This document shows positions 9,281 to 17,572 of a stretch of 64,000 nt of DNA, piece after piece. Origin of the DNA: CAYNRA01 sp046296415 (GTDB lineage: Bacteria; Bacteroidota; Bacteroidia; Cytophagales; Spirosomataceae); the NCBI GenBank assembly GCA_046296415.1, contig JBKBLN010000004.1:62001-126000 (forward strand), written 5' to 3'. The position numbers and the translations under genes were made by a program. Numbering within the stretch: the stretch's first letter is position 1; each line of letters opens with the position of its first letter. The notes under the pieces are model-generated. The model searched no databases. It saw only the letters and a program-made list of their open reading frames with translations, and had not been told where the DNA came from.

Positions 9281-10343
9281 TTCGCTCGTGAATAGGGGTG
9301 GTTCGAAGTCGCAAGAATTGTCCGGCTCGTTTGGAAAATACAGCCCGGATTTCCGCCAAAATCGACAAGGCAATCTCTTCCGGAGTGGTAGCCCCAATAT
9401 CGAGACCTGCAGGGGCAAATTGCCGATTTAGATTTTCTTCCGACAGTATCAGGCCTTCTTCCTTTAATTCTGACCACAAACGCTCGGCACGTACTCGTGG
9501 CCCCAGTAATCCGATGTAGGGTGGGGGTTGATGCGCAAGAATTCTTTTTAAGTTTTCTTTATCCGTTTTGAAATCGTGAGACATCAAGACGACAGCCGAA
9601 AAGTCGTCCCATTCAGGCACTTGGTGGTCTGGAACTACCATCCAATGGGAGGGAGCCTCCACTTTTTGTGGTTTGGTCCAAAGCCAAGTTTCAAAGCCGA
9701 CGTGATGGGCCAACATCCCGAGTGGACGTGTATCGGCCTGAAAACCTGCCATGTAAATCCGAATACTCGGATGGATAAATTCGAGGCAGACAGAAACTGA
9801 ACCTTCCGGGTGCTCAATATGGTACACTCTGGATTTTGGATCTGGGATATGGATGGGCAAGGCGTTTTGTAGGTAATCGTCAAGATTTTCCCATCGACAC
9901 GTTTTGCCCAGTGGCCAAGAGGAAGCGGTGGACTGAGTAATCGTGGCAATGGGTTGAACGACGCGGGGATTGTCCAGACAGGACGCCAAAACCAACAAAG
10001 GGTGCTCTGGGTCGTGTGGGTCAAGCGGTTGAAACAAAATATGAATCACGCCTTGGCAACCCAATCCAACTCCTATTTGGTGGTCATCTTCTCGGGAAGT
10101 GTCATAGATGGCAAGACTAGGTTGATCTTTGGTGATGGCCCATCGCGCCTTTTTCAAGGCGTCCCCCTCCAAACACCCTCCTGAGATCCCCCCCCAGAAT
10201 AAACCATCTTCTCGAACTAGCATACGAGCACCAATCCGACGATAGGAGGAGCCCTCCACTGCCACAACGGTAACCAGGGCCGTTCGGATCTGATCTTGTT
10301 GGGCTTCATGAAAAAAGGAAAGTAAATCTTGGATGAAACGCAT
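9264..10343 (-). CDS. XdhC/CoxI family protein
   Basis: This 359-aa protein matches XdhC/CoxI, accessory factors that bind molybdenum cofactor and help insert it into xanthine dehydrogenase or CO dehydrogenase-type enzymes. It has an N-terminal domain with GGISGGCLEGDALKKA (about residues 53-68) and a C-terminal Rossmann-like domain beginning near IYMAGFQADTRPLGM. No molybdo-enzyme gene is nearby, so its client is elsewhere. The 3' end overlaps that of gatC. Confidence 0.87.
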   Translation of the reverse strand: MRFIQDLLSFFHEAQQDQIRTALVTVVAVEGSSYRRIGARMLVREDGLFWGGISGGCLEGDALKKARWAITKDQPSLAIYDTSREDDHQIGVGLGCQGVIHILFQPLDPHDPEHPLLVLASCLDNPRVVQPIATITQSTASSWPLGKTCRWENLDDYLQNALPIHIPDPKSRVYHIEHPEGSVSVCLEFIHPSIRIYMAGFQADTRPLGMLAHHVGFETWLWTKPQKVEAPSHWMVVPDHQVPEWDDFSAVVLMSHDFKTDKENLKRILAHQPPPYIGLLGPRVRAERLWSELKEEGLILSEENLNRQFAPAGLDIGATTPEEIALSILAEIRAVFSKRAGQFLRLRTTPIHERIIPSP

Positions 10344-10444
10344 AATGAGGATTAGGTCATGACGTGAAAGTAACTAAAATAAATTCGTTCCGGTTTCAAA
10401 CCTTGGGAAGAAATGCCGATGGAGCTAAGAATTTGGTTTTGAGG

Positions 10445-10478
10445 TTGATCTTAAACTTGAGATTTGTCTCTATCTTTG
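10445..10478 (+). promoter_or_regulatory. Promoter of the first gmd gene
   Basis: TATCTTTG (10471-10478) is a perfect TAnnTTTG -7 element; a TTG at 10445-10447 lies 23 nt upstream, slightly farther than the usual 19-21. It supports translation starting at the ATG at 10503 rather than at an upstream in-frame ATG at 10464, which would precede the transcription start. Confidence 0.55.
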
Positions 10479-10502
10479 TTTTGTCATTTTATCATTGTAT
10501 CT

Positions 10503-11597
10503 ATGAAAGTAGCCTTGATTACCGGAGTAACCGGTCAAGACGGCGCCTATCTCGCCGAATTATTACTGAGCAAAGGGTATGAGGTCCACGGCATCAAACG
10601 GCGTTCCTCTTTGTTCAACACCGACCGGATCGATCATTTGTATCAAGACCTACACGATGCACACGTTCGGTTCAAATTGCATTATGGAGATTTGAGTGAT
10701 TCAACCAATATCATTCGAATCATTCAAGAAGTGCAACCGGACGAAATTTACAACCTAGGGGCCATGTCGCACGTGAAGGTATCCTTTGATGAACCCGAGT
10801 ATGTGGCCAATGTGGACGGGATCGGGACGCTTCGTATCTTGGAGGCCGTTCGGTTGTTGGGTTTAACAGACAAGACTCGGATTTACCAAGCCTCCACTTC
10901 AGAATTATATGGGTTGGTACAGGAGGTACCTCAAAAGGAAACCACCCCTTTTTATCCACGGTCCCCTTATGCGGTGGCTAAGCTCTATGGGTATTGGATT
11001 ACGGTGAATTACCGTGAGGCCTATGGCATGTATGCCTGCAACGGTATCTTGTTCAATCACGAGTCACCCCTTCGCGGCGAAACCTTTGTGACCCGGAAGA
11101 TTACCCGTGGTTTGGCTCAGATTGCCCTCGGATTGAGTGACCAGCTGTTCATGGGGAATTTGGATGCACAACGAGATTGGGGTCATGCCAAAGACTATGT
11201 GGAGGCGATGTGGCGTATTTTACAGCAAGACCAACCAGAAGATTATGTCATTGCTACCGGTGTAACCACCACCATTCGGAAGTTCATCGATATGGCTTTT
11301 GCGGAATTGGGTATAACCCTGCGGTTTGAGGGAGAAGGTGTTGATGAAAAAGGCATAGTGGTATCTTGTGAAAACCCCGATTTTCAACTACCCGCCGGAA
11401 AAGTAGTCGTTGAGGTCGATCCACGGTATTTTAGACCTACCGAAGTGGAGTTGTTGATCGGTGATCCGACCAAAGCTCAAACCAAGCTGGACTGGAAACC
11501 CCAGTATGATCTCCCAGCGCTGGTTAAAGAAATGGTTTGGGCTGACGTCGCGTTATTCCGCAAGAATCGAGACACGTACACGCCGGTTTACGAATAA
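10503..11597 (+). CDS. gmd: GDP-mannose 4,6-dehydratase (copy 1)
   Basis: This 364-aa extended SDR enzyme converts GDP-D-mannose to GDP-4-keto-6-deoxy-mannose, the precursor of GDP-fucose, GDP-rhamnose and related sugars. TGVTGQDGAYLAE (residues 7-19) is the NADP-binding loop; the catalytic STSE and YPRSPYAVAK (YxxxK) follow. An in-frame ATG 39 bp upstream would add MSLSLFCHFIIVS, which is not part of the family, and lies upstream of the -7 element. A second copy lies at 35127. No GDP-fucose synthase or reductase gene is adjacent, so the final sugar is unknown. Confidence 0.95.
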   Translation: MKVALITGVTGQDGAYLAELLLSKGYEVHGIKRRSSLFNTDRIDHLYQDLHDAHVRFKLHYGDLSDSTNIIRIIQEVQPDEIYNLGAMSHVKVSFDEPEYVANVDGIGTLRILEAVRLLGLTDKTRIYQASTSELYGLVQEVPQKETTPFYPRSPYAVAKLYGYWITVNYREAYGMYACNGILFNHESPLRGETFVTRKITRGLAQIALGLSDQLFMGNLDAQRDWGHAKDYVEAMWRILQQDQPEDYVIATGVTTTIRKFIDMAFAELGITLRFEGEGVDEKGIVVSCENPDFQLPAGKVVVEVDPRYFRPTEVELLIGDPTKAQTKLDWKPQYDLPALVKEMVWADVALFRKNRDTYTPVYE

Positions 11598-11598
11598 T

Positions 11599-12342
11599 TT
11601 ATATCAATTGAAGGCCAGCCTCACGCCAACCTGCTAAACGCTCATGGGTTGGCTTGAGGTTGGTAACAAGTCCTTGAATCGCCTCTGCCTTGCAAATTTG
11701 AAAGGCTTCCGACTGGCCTATTTTTTCGTCGATGGCACAACAATATGTCTGTTTGGAGGCGGCCATCATCCTTTGTTTAAGAAGTGACTCCTCATAATGG
11801 CGAATGGTCAATCCCTGAGAAAGACTCACACCGTTCACTCCCATGATGTAGGTGTCAACAGTCAATTGGTCTAGCTGCCGGATGGCCTCCCAGCCCATCG
11901 ATATTTGATACCGTTTGAAATACGTTCCTCCCAATAAAATTACCTCGACCTTGGGATGATCATTCAACACCATGGCCAAGGGTAGGTTGTTGGTGACAAT
12001 CGTTATAGCTAAATTTTTAGGAAGTTGCTCTGCAATGTAAAAGTTGGTTGTTCCTCCATCCAGTAAAATAACGCGGCTAGATTCTATCACAGGTAGGATT
12101 TTCCGGTACATCACCTGAAACTCTTGGTTTCGGTGGGGCTCTCCCGAAAGTCGGGAAAGATAGGAATTGGCCACGGCCCCTCCGTGAACCTTCTTTAGTA
12201 ATCCTTTGTCCTCAAGCTCAATGACATCCCGCCGTATACTATCATACGACACCTTGAGCACTTGGCTTAATTCCATGAAATTAATCCGCTTATCGGTCTG
12301 AAGATGCTCTAAAATGATTCGCTGGCGTTCGTGCTTCTGCAT
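11599..12342 (-). CDS. DeoR/GlpR-family transcriptional regulator
   Basis: This 247-aa repressor-type protein has an N-terminal DeoR winged helix (ERQRIILEHL, VSYDSIRRDVIELE, LLKKVHGGAV, residues 1-55) and a DeoRC sugar-phosphate sensing domain with VILLDGGTTNFYIAEQL and VILLGGTYFKRY. I start it at the ATG at 12342; 13 upstream in-frame residues (MHIFAIHCNTNSS) are not family-like. Its start faces a promoter region with paired TTGCA motifs and the divergent permease-epimerase-peptidase operon, which it may control. Effector unknown. Confidence 0.87.
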   Translation of the reverse strand: MQKHERQRIILEHLQTDKRINFMELSQVLKVSYDSIRRDVIELEDKGLLKKVHGGAVANSYLSRLSGEPHRNQEFQVMYRKILPVIESSRVILLDGGTTNFYIAEQLPKNLAITIVTNNLPLAMVLNDHPKVEVILLGGTYFKRYQISMGWEAIRQLDQLTVDTYIMGVNGVSLSQGLTIRHYEESLLKQRMMAASKQTYCCAIDEKIGQSEAFQICKAEAIQGLVTNLKPTHERLAGWREAGLQLI

Positions 12343-12355
12343 ACTTGAATTGGTG

Positions 12356-12425
12356 TTGCAATGTATTGCAAAAATATGCAAAAAAAAGTGGCAAAAATTA
12401 ATTAATTATTGCATACTTTTGCAAA
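12356..12425. promoter_or_regulatory. Divergent promoter region with phased TTGCA pairs
   Basis: TTGCA occurs at 12356 and 12366, and again at 12409 and 12419: two pairs, each with exactly 10-bp spacing, about 53 bp apart. The first pair overlaps a minus-strand -7 element TATTTTTG (12369-12376) in front of the DeoR gene. The second overlaps a plus-strand -7 element TACTTTTG (12414-12421). The simplest reading is an autoregulated divergent operator bound by the DeoR-type protein; clear -33 elements are missing. Confidence 0.5.
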
Positions 12426-12460
12426 GGGAGACTTCCTCCCTATAACCTATGATGAATCGA

Positions 12461-12493
12461 GAAGAGGCTGCCCGAAAGGTCAGCCTCTTTTTT
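12461..12493 (+). terminator. Leader terminator/attenuator before the permease
   Basis: A 9-bp GC-rich stem AAGAGGCTG / CAGCCTCTT around a 10-nt loop is followed by a run of six T. No plus-strand gene ends here; it lies about 40 nt downstream of a plus-strand -7 element and about 70 bp before the permease ATG. It therefore ends either a short RNA or a leader (attenuation). A 19-codon ORF from ATGATG at 12449 runs through the hairpin. Confidence 0.65.
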
Positions 12494-12563
12494 ATGTGCG
12501 AGGGGTAGGAATCCGGCGGGGCTTTTCTATTTTTGTTGAATACAACATGTTCCGTGATCCCCT

Positions 12564-13898
12564 ATGAAGCAACAGGAGAATAATCAATTATTAAAATTAC
12601 TAGGCGTCAGTTTTGGTATTGCTGTCACCATTGGTGGGACCATTGGAACTGGCATTCTGCGGAAACCGGGTCCGATCGCCGCTCAACTAGGCGATCCATT
12701 CTGGATCATGCTGTTATGGGTGGCTGTCAGTATATATGCTTTTTTTGGCGTTTTATGTGCACTTGAGTTGGGTATAGCACTACCTAAAGCCGGGGCTTGG
12801 TATGTTTATGCTCGCCGGGCGTTTGGAGATTATATGGGATTTCTGACGGGCATTACGAGTTGGCTGGGCACTGTGGCTGCGCTTGGGTTTGGTGCCTACA
12901 CCATGAGTGAATATTTGGCCTTGCTGGTACCATCGGTAGAGCCCTGGATACAATGGGTAGCGATCGGGGTATTGGTTATGTTGACTGGATTCCATTGGGT
13001 TGGAACAAAGTCAGGGGGGAGATCTCAAGAAATACTATCCTTTTTGAAAGCAGTAGGACTTCTTTTGTTTGTCGCCATGTGTTTTTTGTATGGTGGGGAT
13101 GTTCGAGCTGAGGCATTGGCGCAAACAACGGTGGCGGTACAACGTCCAGCTTTGTTTATTGGTGTCATCACAGCCTTGCAAGCCATATTTTACACATTTG
13201 ATGGATGGCATACGGCAGCTTATTTTGCCGAGGAAAATACAGATCCAGCCAAGAATTTACCTAAATCTATGATCGGTGGGTTGTTGTTGATCGTAGCCAT
13301 TTATTTATTAGTCAATGCTGCCATATTATATTTAATTCCGTTGGATACTTTGGCGCAGTCAAAACTAGCGGCCTCAGATGCCATTCAGCTTATTTTTGGG
13401 CCACAAGTATCACGATGGGTGACTCTATTTTTAATGTTATCGATTTTTGGTATTGTCAATGCCCAAGTCATGTTTGCCCCCCGGGTTATTTTTTCGATGA
13501 GCCGAGATGGGCTATTTTGGAAACAAGCAGAACGTGTGAATGCGGGAGGAACTCCTTCTGTTGCGATGCCATTAACCACGATCGGTTCGATCTTACTGAT
13601 TTTAAGTGGGAAAGACACCTGTGGAATTTTATCGGACATCGCTACCTTCTTCTTTGTCATGAGCTATGCCGCAGGATTTGCTTCGTTGATTCGCCTTCGC
13701 CAAACCGAGCCTGACCTCCCCCGTCCCTACCGTGTTTGGGGGTATCCGGTCGTTCCGTGGGCTTTATTGATCATCTCGGTGCTTTTCTTATTCGGAGCGG
13801 TCTTAAACGACTTAAAGAGTAGTCAATATGCCTTGGTATTCTTGGTGGTTAGTTATCCAATGTACCGAGCTGTTAAACGTTGGAATTTGCCTGGATGA
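12564..13898 (+). CDS. APC-family amino acid permease
   Basis: This 444-aa protein has about 12 membrane segments and the APC-superfamily N-terminal pattern GGTIGTGILRKPGPIAAQLG (about residues 23-42), where the unwound first helix binds the substrate. FYTFDGWHTAAYFAEE (about 212-227) is the matching segment of helix six. It is the first gene of an overlapping operon with dipeptide epimerase and leucyl aminopeptidase, so uptake of amino acids or of a product of cell-wall peptide use is likely. The ATGA overlap with the next gene supports coupling. Substrate not determinable. Confidence 0.87.
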   Translation: MKQQENNQLLKLLGVSFGIAVTIGGTIGTGILRKPGPIAAQLGDPFWIMLLWVAVSIYAFFGVLCALELGIALPKAGAWYVYARRAFGDYMGFLTGITSWLGTVAALGFGAYTMSEYLALLVPSVEPWIQWVAIGVLVMLTGFHWVGTKSGGRSQEILSFLKAVGLLLFVAMCFLYGGDVRAEALAQTTVAVQRPALFIGVITALQAIFYTFDGWHTAAYFAEENTDPAKNLPKSMIGGLLLIVAIYLLVNAAILYLIPLDTLAQSKLAASDAIQLIFGPQVSRWVTLFLMLSIFGIVNAQVMFAPRVIFSMSRDGLFWKQAERVNAGGTPSVAMPLTTIGSILLILSGKDTCGILSDIATFFFVMSYAAGFASLIRLRQTEPDLPRPYRVWGYPVVPWALLIISVLFLFGAVLNDLKSSQYALVFLVVSYPMYRAVKRWNLPG

Positions 13899-14917
13899 AG
13901 CTAGAGACCGCCACGTATCGATTGGAGAACCAATCGATTTTTCGCATCGCACATGGTGCCAGAACCCACACCGATACTTTTTTTGTTCGCTTGTCTCGTC
14001 AGGGTATCTATGGGGTTGGCGAGGCAACTCCGGTGCCATATTATGGGATAACGCCGGCAGACATGTCTCACCGTTTAGCTTCCCTTGCACCGATTTTGGA
14101 GGAGTTGGATTGGGATACCCCCGAGGAGCTCTGGCATGCGCTGGATCCTTATTTGTCTACCAATCGATTTGCCCAATGTGCCTTGGACATGGCAGCGCAT
14201 GATTGGTACGGTAAACGCTTACATCAGCCTTTGTATCAAATTTGGGGATTATCCTTGGAGAATCTACCGGTATCGAACTACACCATTGGCATCGATGAAG
14301 TATCAGTTATGCAGGAAAAAATCAAATCGATTGATTTTCCTCTGTACAAAATTAAGTTAGGAACCACCGAGGATGTCGCCATTGTGCGGGCGCTCCGCGA
14401 GGTCACCCAAGCCCCATTTCGGGTGGATGCCAATGGCGCCTGGACGGTTGATCAAACCCTCGCGTATGCTCCTCAATTGAAAGCCTTGGGAGTTGAATTC
14501 ATCGAACAACCCTTGGCTGCATCTGATTGGGATGGAATGAAAGCCCTAAGGGGCCGTAGCGTACTTCCTTTGATCGCAGATGAAAGCTGCCAAGTGGAAG
14601 CTGATGTGACCCGATGCGCCGAGGTTTTTGACGGAGTCAACATTAAATTAGCCAAATGCGGTGGACTTACCCCTGCTCGACGCATGATTTCACAAGCCCG
14701 AAAACTTGGATTAAACGTCATGTGTGGTTGTATGACGGAGAGTAGCGTGGGAATTTCTGCCATCGCCCACTTGTTACCTTTGTTAGACTATGTTGATATG
14801 GACGGCGCGTTGTTGATTTCCAATGACCCCGCTCAAGGAGTTCAACTCGATCAAGGTCAAGTCAAATTTACGAATCAACCTGGGTTAGGAGTAACCTTGC
14901 CTTGGACAAAATTATGA
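13895..14917 (+). CDS. Dipeptide epimerase (enolase superfamily)
   Basis: This 340-aa enzyme of the muconate-lactonizing/L-Ala-D/L-Glu epimerase group probably epimerises dipeptides such as L-Ala-D-Glu from murein. It has the KIKLG catalytic lysine motif (about residues 151-155), metal ligands in VDANGAW (D177), EQPLA (E204) and ADES (D229), and the second catalytic lysine in NIKLAKCGG (K251). The start at 13895 forms an ATGA overlap with the permease stop. Its neighbours, a permease and an M17 peptidase, fit a dipeptide-salvage pathway. Exact dipeptide specificity is inferred. Confidence 0.87.
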   Translation: MKLETATYRLENQSIFRIAHGARTHTDTFFVRLSRQGIYGVGEATPVPYYGITPADMSHRLASLAPILEELDWDTPEELWHALDPYLSTNRFAQCALDMAAHDWYGKRLHQPLYQIWGLSLENLPVSNYTIGIDEVSVMQEKIKSIDFPLYKIKLGTTEDVAIVRALREVTQAPFRVDANGAWTVDQTLAYAPQLKALGVEFIEQPLAASDWDGMKALRGRSVLPLIADESCQVEADVTRCAEVFDGVNIKLAKCGGLTPARRMISQARKLGLNVMCGCMTESSVGISAIAHLLPLLDYVDMDGALLISNDPAQGVQLDQGQVKFTNQPGLGVTLPWTKL

Positions 14918-16362
14918 ACAAAATCCAATTTATCCGCACAGAAGAACCTCTAGAGGTTTCCCATGTTTATTTTTTACGACCCAATGCCTGGCTCGCCGAC
15001 ACCTTGGTGCAAATTTGTGCACACCTTGGTTTGGTAGACCAATCGTTGGTACATGACTTTGAGGCCAAACAAGACGAAACGGTAGTCCTTTATGGGCCAA
15101 CCCGAAAAGTGTATTTAGTAGGCCTAGGCTCTAAGGCCACTATCTTGGGTTCGGTTAGGTTATTTTTTCACCGGTTTAGTCCCAAATTGTCAGCAGATAT
15201 CGGAATTTATCTTGGAGAATCAGAACCTGTCTCCGAACTGGTCGCCGGTTGTGTGGCAGCTCAGTATCAAGTAGGCCAACATCAATCTCAAAGCGCCGTT
15301 AGCGGGTTTTTGGCGGCTGAAGTCCCCACCATTCGGTTGGCTAGGGGGACCGAAGAGGATATTTCGCGGGGAATTGCGTGGGGTGAAACACTCACTCGCG
15401 TTTTGCATGTAGTCGATGCCCCACCCAACTTCAAGACGCCTGTTCATTTAGCTGAGCACATCCGATTGAGCGCCCTTAAATTTGGGTATAAAGCCGAAGT
15501 CTTTGATCGGGCAGGTTGTGAAACCGTTGGTCTGCAGGCATTATTAGCGGTGTCCAAAGGGAGTACGTTACATCCTGCTCATTTTGTTGTACTCGAGTAT
15601 GGAGAAAAAGGACACGGGCCTACCATTGGTTTGGTAGGCAAAGGTGTCACGTTTGATACCGGGGGAATCGGACTAAAGCCGGGAGATAATATGCATTACA
15701 TGAAGTCGGACATGGCCGGTGCCGCCGCCGTTTGGGGTGCTGTAGAGCTGGTGGCCCGGTGGAAACTTCCAGTTCATGTCGTAGCAGCCCTTCCTTTGAC
15801 CGAAAACGGAGTCGATGGCGAAGCCATGAAGCCAGGCGATGTGATTCGATCGTATGCTGGGAAAACGATCGAGGTCATCCATACCGATGCCGAAGGCCGT
15901 TTGATTTTAGCCGACGGATTAGCTTATTTGAACCGCCGATACCAACCCGATTACCTTGTTGATCTTGCTACTCTAACTGGAAATTGCATTCAAGCTTTGG
16001 GGTATCATGCAGCCGCATTATTTACGACCGATGATGGATTGGCAAACGAATTACTTTCCATTGGCCACCAAGTTGGTGAACGTCTATGGCGTATGCCGAT
16101 GTGGGAAGAATATGGCGACATGATGAAATCGGATATTGCCGACATTAAAAACCTTTCGGCTGCACCATTAGCAGGTGCCATCACAGCAGCCAAGTTTCTA
16201 GAGGTGTTTACGGATCAACATAGCCGCTGGGCTCATTTGGATATTGCCGGTGTGGCCTTTGGCGATACGCCGTATGCCAAGATGAAATCAGCTACAGGTT
16301 GGGGAATTCAACTTTTAACGACCTGGATGGAGCGCCTATCTCAGAATAAATCAATAGAATAG
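14914..16362 (+). CDS. Leucyl aminopeptidase (M17)
   Basis: This 482-aa cytoplasmic di-zinc exopeptidase removes N-terminal residues and can split dipeptides. The M17 hallmarks are present: VGKGVTFDTGGIGLKPG (from about residue 241, with the metal-binding Lys and Asp) and HTDAEGRLILADGL (about 323-336, the NTDAEGRL signature with H for N). Translation most likely starts at the ATG at 14914, overlapping the epimerase stop, rather than at a TTG 12 bp upstream. With the epimerase it would hydrolyse the L,L-dipeptides produced. Confidence 0.93.
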   Translation: MNKIQFIRTEEPLEVSHVYFLRPNAWLADTLVQICAHLGLVDQSLVHDFEAKQDETVVLYGPTRKVYLVGLGSKATILGSVRLFFHRFSPKLSADIGIYLGESEPVSELVAGCVAAQYQVGQHQSQSAVSGFLAAEVPTIRLARGTEEDISRGIAWGETLTRVLHVVDAPPNFKTPVHLAEHIRLSALKFGYKAEVFDRAGCETVGLQALLAVSKGSTLHPAHFVVLEYGEKGHGPTIGLVGKGVTFDTGGIGLKPGDNMHYMKSDMAGAAAVWGAVELVARWKLPVHVVAALPLTENGVDGEAMKPGDVIRSYAGKTIEVIHTDAEGRLILADGLAYLNRRYQPDYLVDLATLTGNCIQALGYHAAALFTTDDGLANELLSIGHQVGERLWRMPMWEEYGDMMKSDIADIKNLSAAPLAGAITAAKFLEVFTDQHSRWAHLDIAGVAFGDTPYAKMKSATGWGIQLLTTWMERLSQNKSIE

Positions 16363-16365
16363 TCC

Positions 16366-16393
16366 GAAACGGCCAATTTAGACCCCGTTTTTT
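16366..16393 (+). terminator. Weak terminator after the aminopeptidase
   Basis: A short stem (AAACGG / CCGTTT) with a 14-nt loop and a following T6 run lies just after the stop at 16362. The stem is short, so confidence is modest. Confidence 0.45.
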
Positions 16394-16433
16394 CAACCAA
16401 TTTCGCTAAATTGGGTACATTCAATCCCGAGAT

Positions 16434-17480
16434 ATGCGAAATTGGTTTATTTTTATCGGCCTGATTCTAGGTTTTTCTGGAACTGCCTACTCCCAAAAAT
16501 GTGATTGCCAGAAAGAATTTACCTCGATACAAGATCAGTTTATCGAGAATTATGCGGGCATGTCCGATTTCCGCAAAAGCCATCCCGAATTTTCTGATCG
16601 AGCGTATGGTTTTCGGAAAAAATCCAAACGCCTGACAACCTGGAAAAGCTGTGATCAATTGATCGAATCATGGTTTGACTATTTTGATAATGAACACATT
16701 TTTGGGGGAAGAACGGCACAGCATCCTTCCTTCCGAGAGCCTGCGGAAGATCCACAAAATACCACGCCAGGCCTCGTACTCTATGCTGATACGTTGGCCG
16801 TATTTAGGATACCCAGTGCCGATATTGGATATCAGAAGGTGATTGACTCCCTCTTTCTACGAAATCAAGAGGTTTTGCGAATCATTCCTAGGTGGGTAGT
16901 GGATATCCGAGGAAATGGTGGAGGTGGAGATGGGGTTTTTCAGGCTTTTTGGCCCTATTTGTTTACACAACCCTGGATACTTTATCAACAAGAGTTTTGG
17001 GCGACCGAGGGGAACAAAGCGTATCTTAGATCCTTGTTAATGTATCCGGACTTGCCCTCAAATGCCAAGATGGAAATTCAAGGGATCCTGGCGCGATCAG
17101 AGGGCCAACTGAATGCATTTATTTTATCGGCCAGCCAACGAAGCGATACTCTCAGCCAGGAACAGGTTTTTCAAAATCCGCAACAGGTCTCCATATTGTA
17201 TGATAAAACGTGCATAAGTGCAGCCGAGCAGTTTTTATGGAGATCCAGACAGAGCCAAAAAGTAACCTTATGGAGTGCTTCACCCAGTGGAGGTGCGGTG
17301 GATTATGGGAATCTACGATTTGCCTATTCTTCTTCAGGAAATTGGTATTTTTCAATACCCACCACCAAGTCAACACGCATACCCCACGACCCGATTGATC
17401 CAACCGGAATCTTGCCGGATGTATGGATACCCAAACAAATAGATGATCCATTGCAGTGGGTAATTCAAAGGAGAAAATAG
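16434..17480 (+). CDS. Exported S41-family peptidase-like protein
   Basis: This 348-aa protein has a signal peptide (GLILGFSGTAYSQ, cut near residue 21) and a tail-specific protease (S41) core. Visible are VVDIRGNGGGGDGVF (about residues 156-170), the conserved strand-loop before the active site, and CISAAEQF (about 258-265) with the expected nucleophile serine. No PDZ domain is obvious, so it is a short S41 protein like those found as single secreted genes in Bacteroidota. Target unknown. It appears to be transcribed alone, after a weak terminator. Confidence 0.77.
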   Translation: MRNWFIFIGLILGFSGTAYSQKCDCQKEFTSIQDQFIENYAGMSDFRKSHPEFSDRAYGFRKKSKRLTTWKSCDQLIESWFDYFDNEHIFGGRTAQHPSFREPAEDPQNTTPGLVLYADTLAVFRIPSADIGYQKVIDSLFLRNQEVLRIIPRWVVDIRGNGGGGDGVFQAFWPYLFTQPWILYQQEFWATEGNKAYLRSLLMYPDLPSNAKMEIQGILARSEGQLNAFILSASQRSDTLSQEQVFQNPQQVSILYDKTCISAAEQFLWRSRQSQKVTLWSASPSGGAVDYGNLRFAYSSSGNWYFSIPTTKSTRIPHDPIDPTGILPDVWIPKQIDDPLQWVIQRRK

Positions 17481-17572
17481 TCAACTCGACTGTACAATTA
17501 AAAAATTAATGCATGGTATTCGCCTAAACCCTGTAAATTAAGCGTTGAAACTAGTGTAATAGTACTTGATAT

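Noticed and set aside
10464..10502. Upstream start for gmd copy 1
   Set aside because: It would add 13 residues absent from the paralogue and starts before the -7 element at 10471-10478.
12449..12508. 19-codon leader peptide (ATGATGAATCGA start) across the terminator
   Set aside because: It has no run of regulatory codons and could be a chance frame; kept only as a note in the terminator entry.
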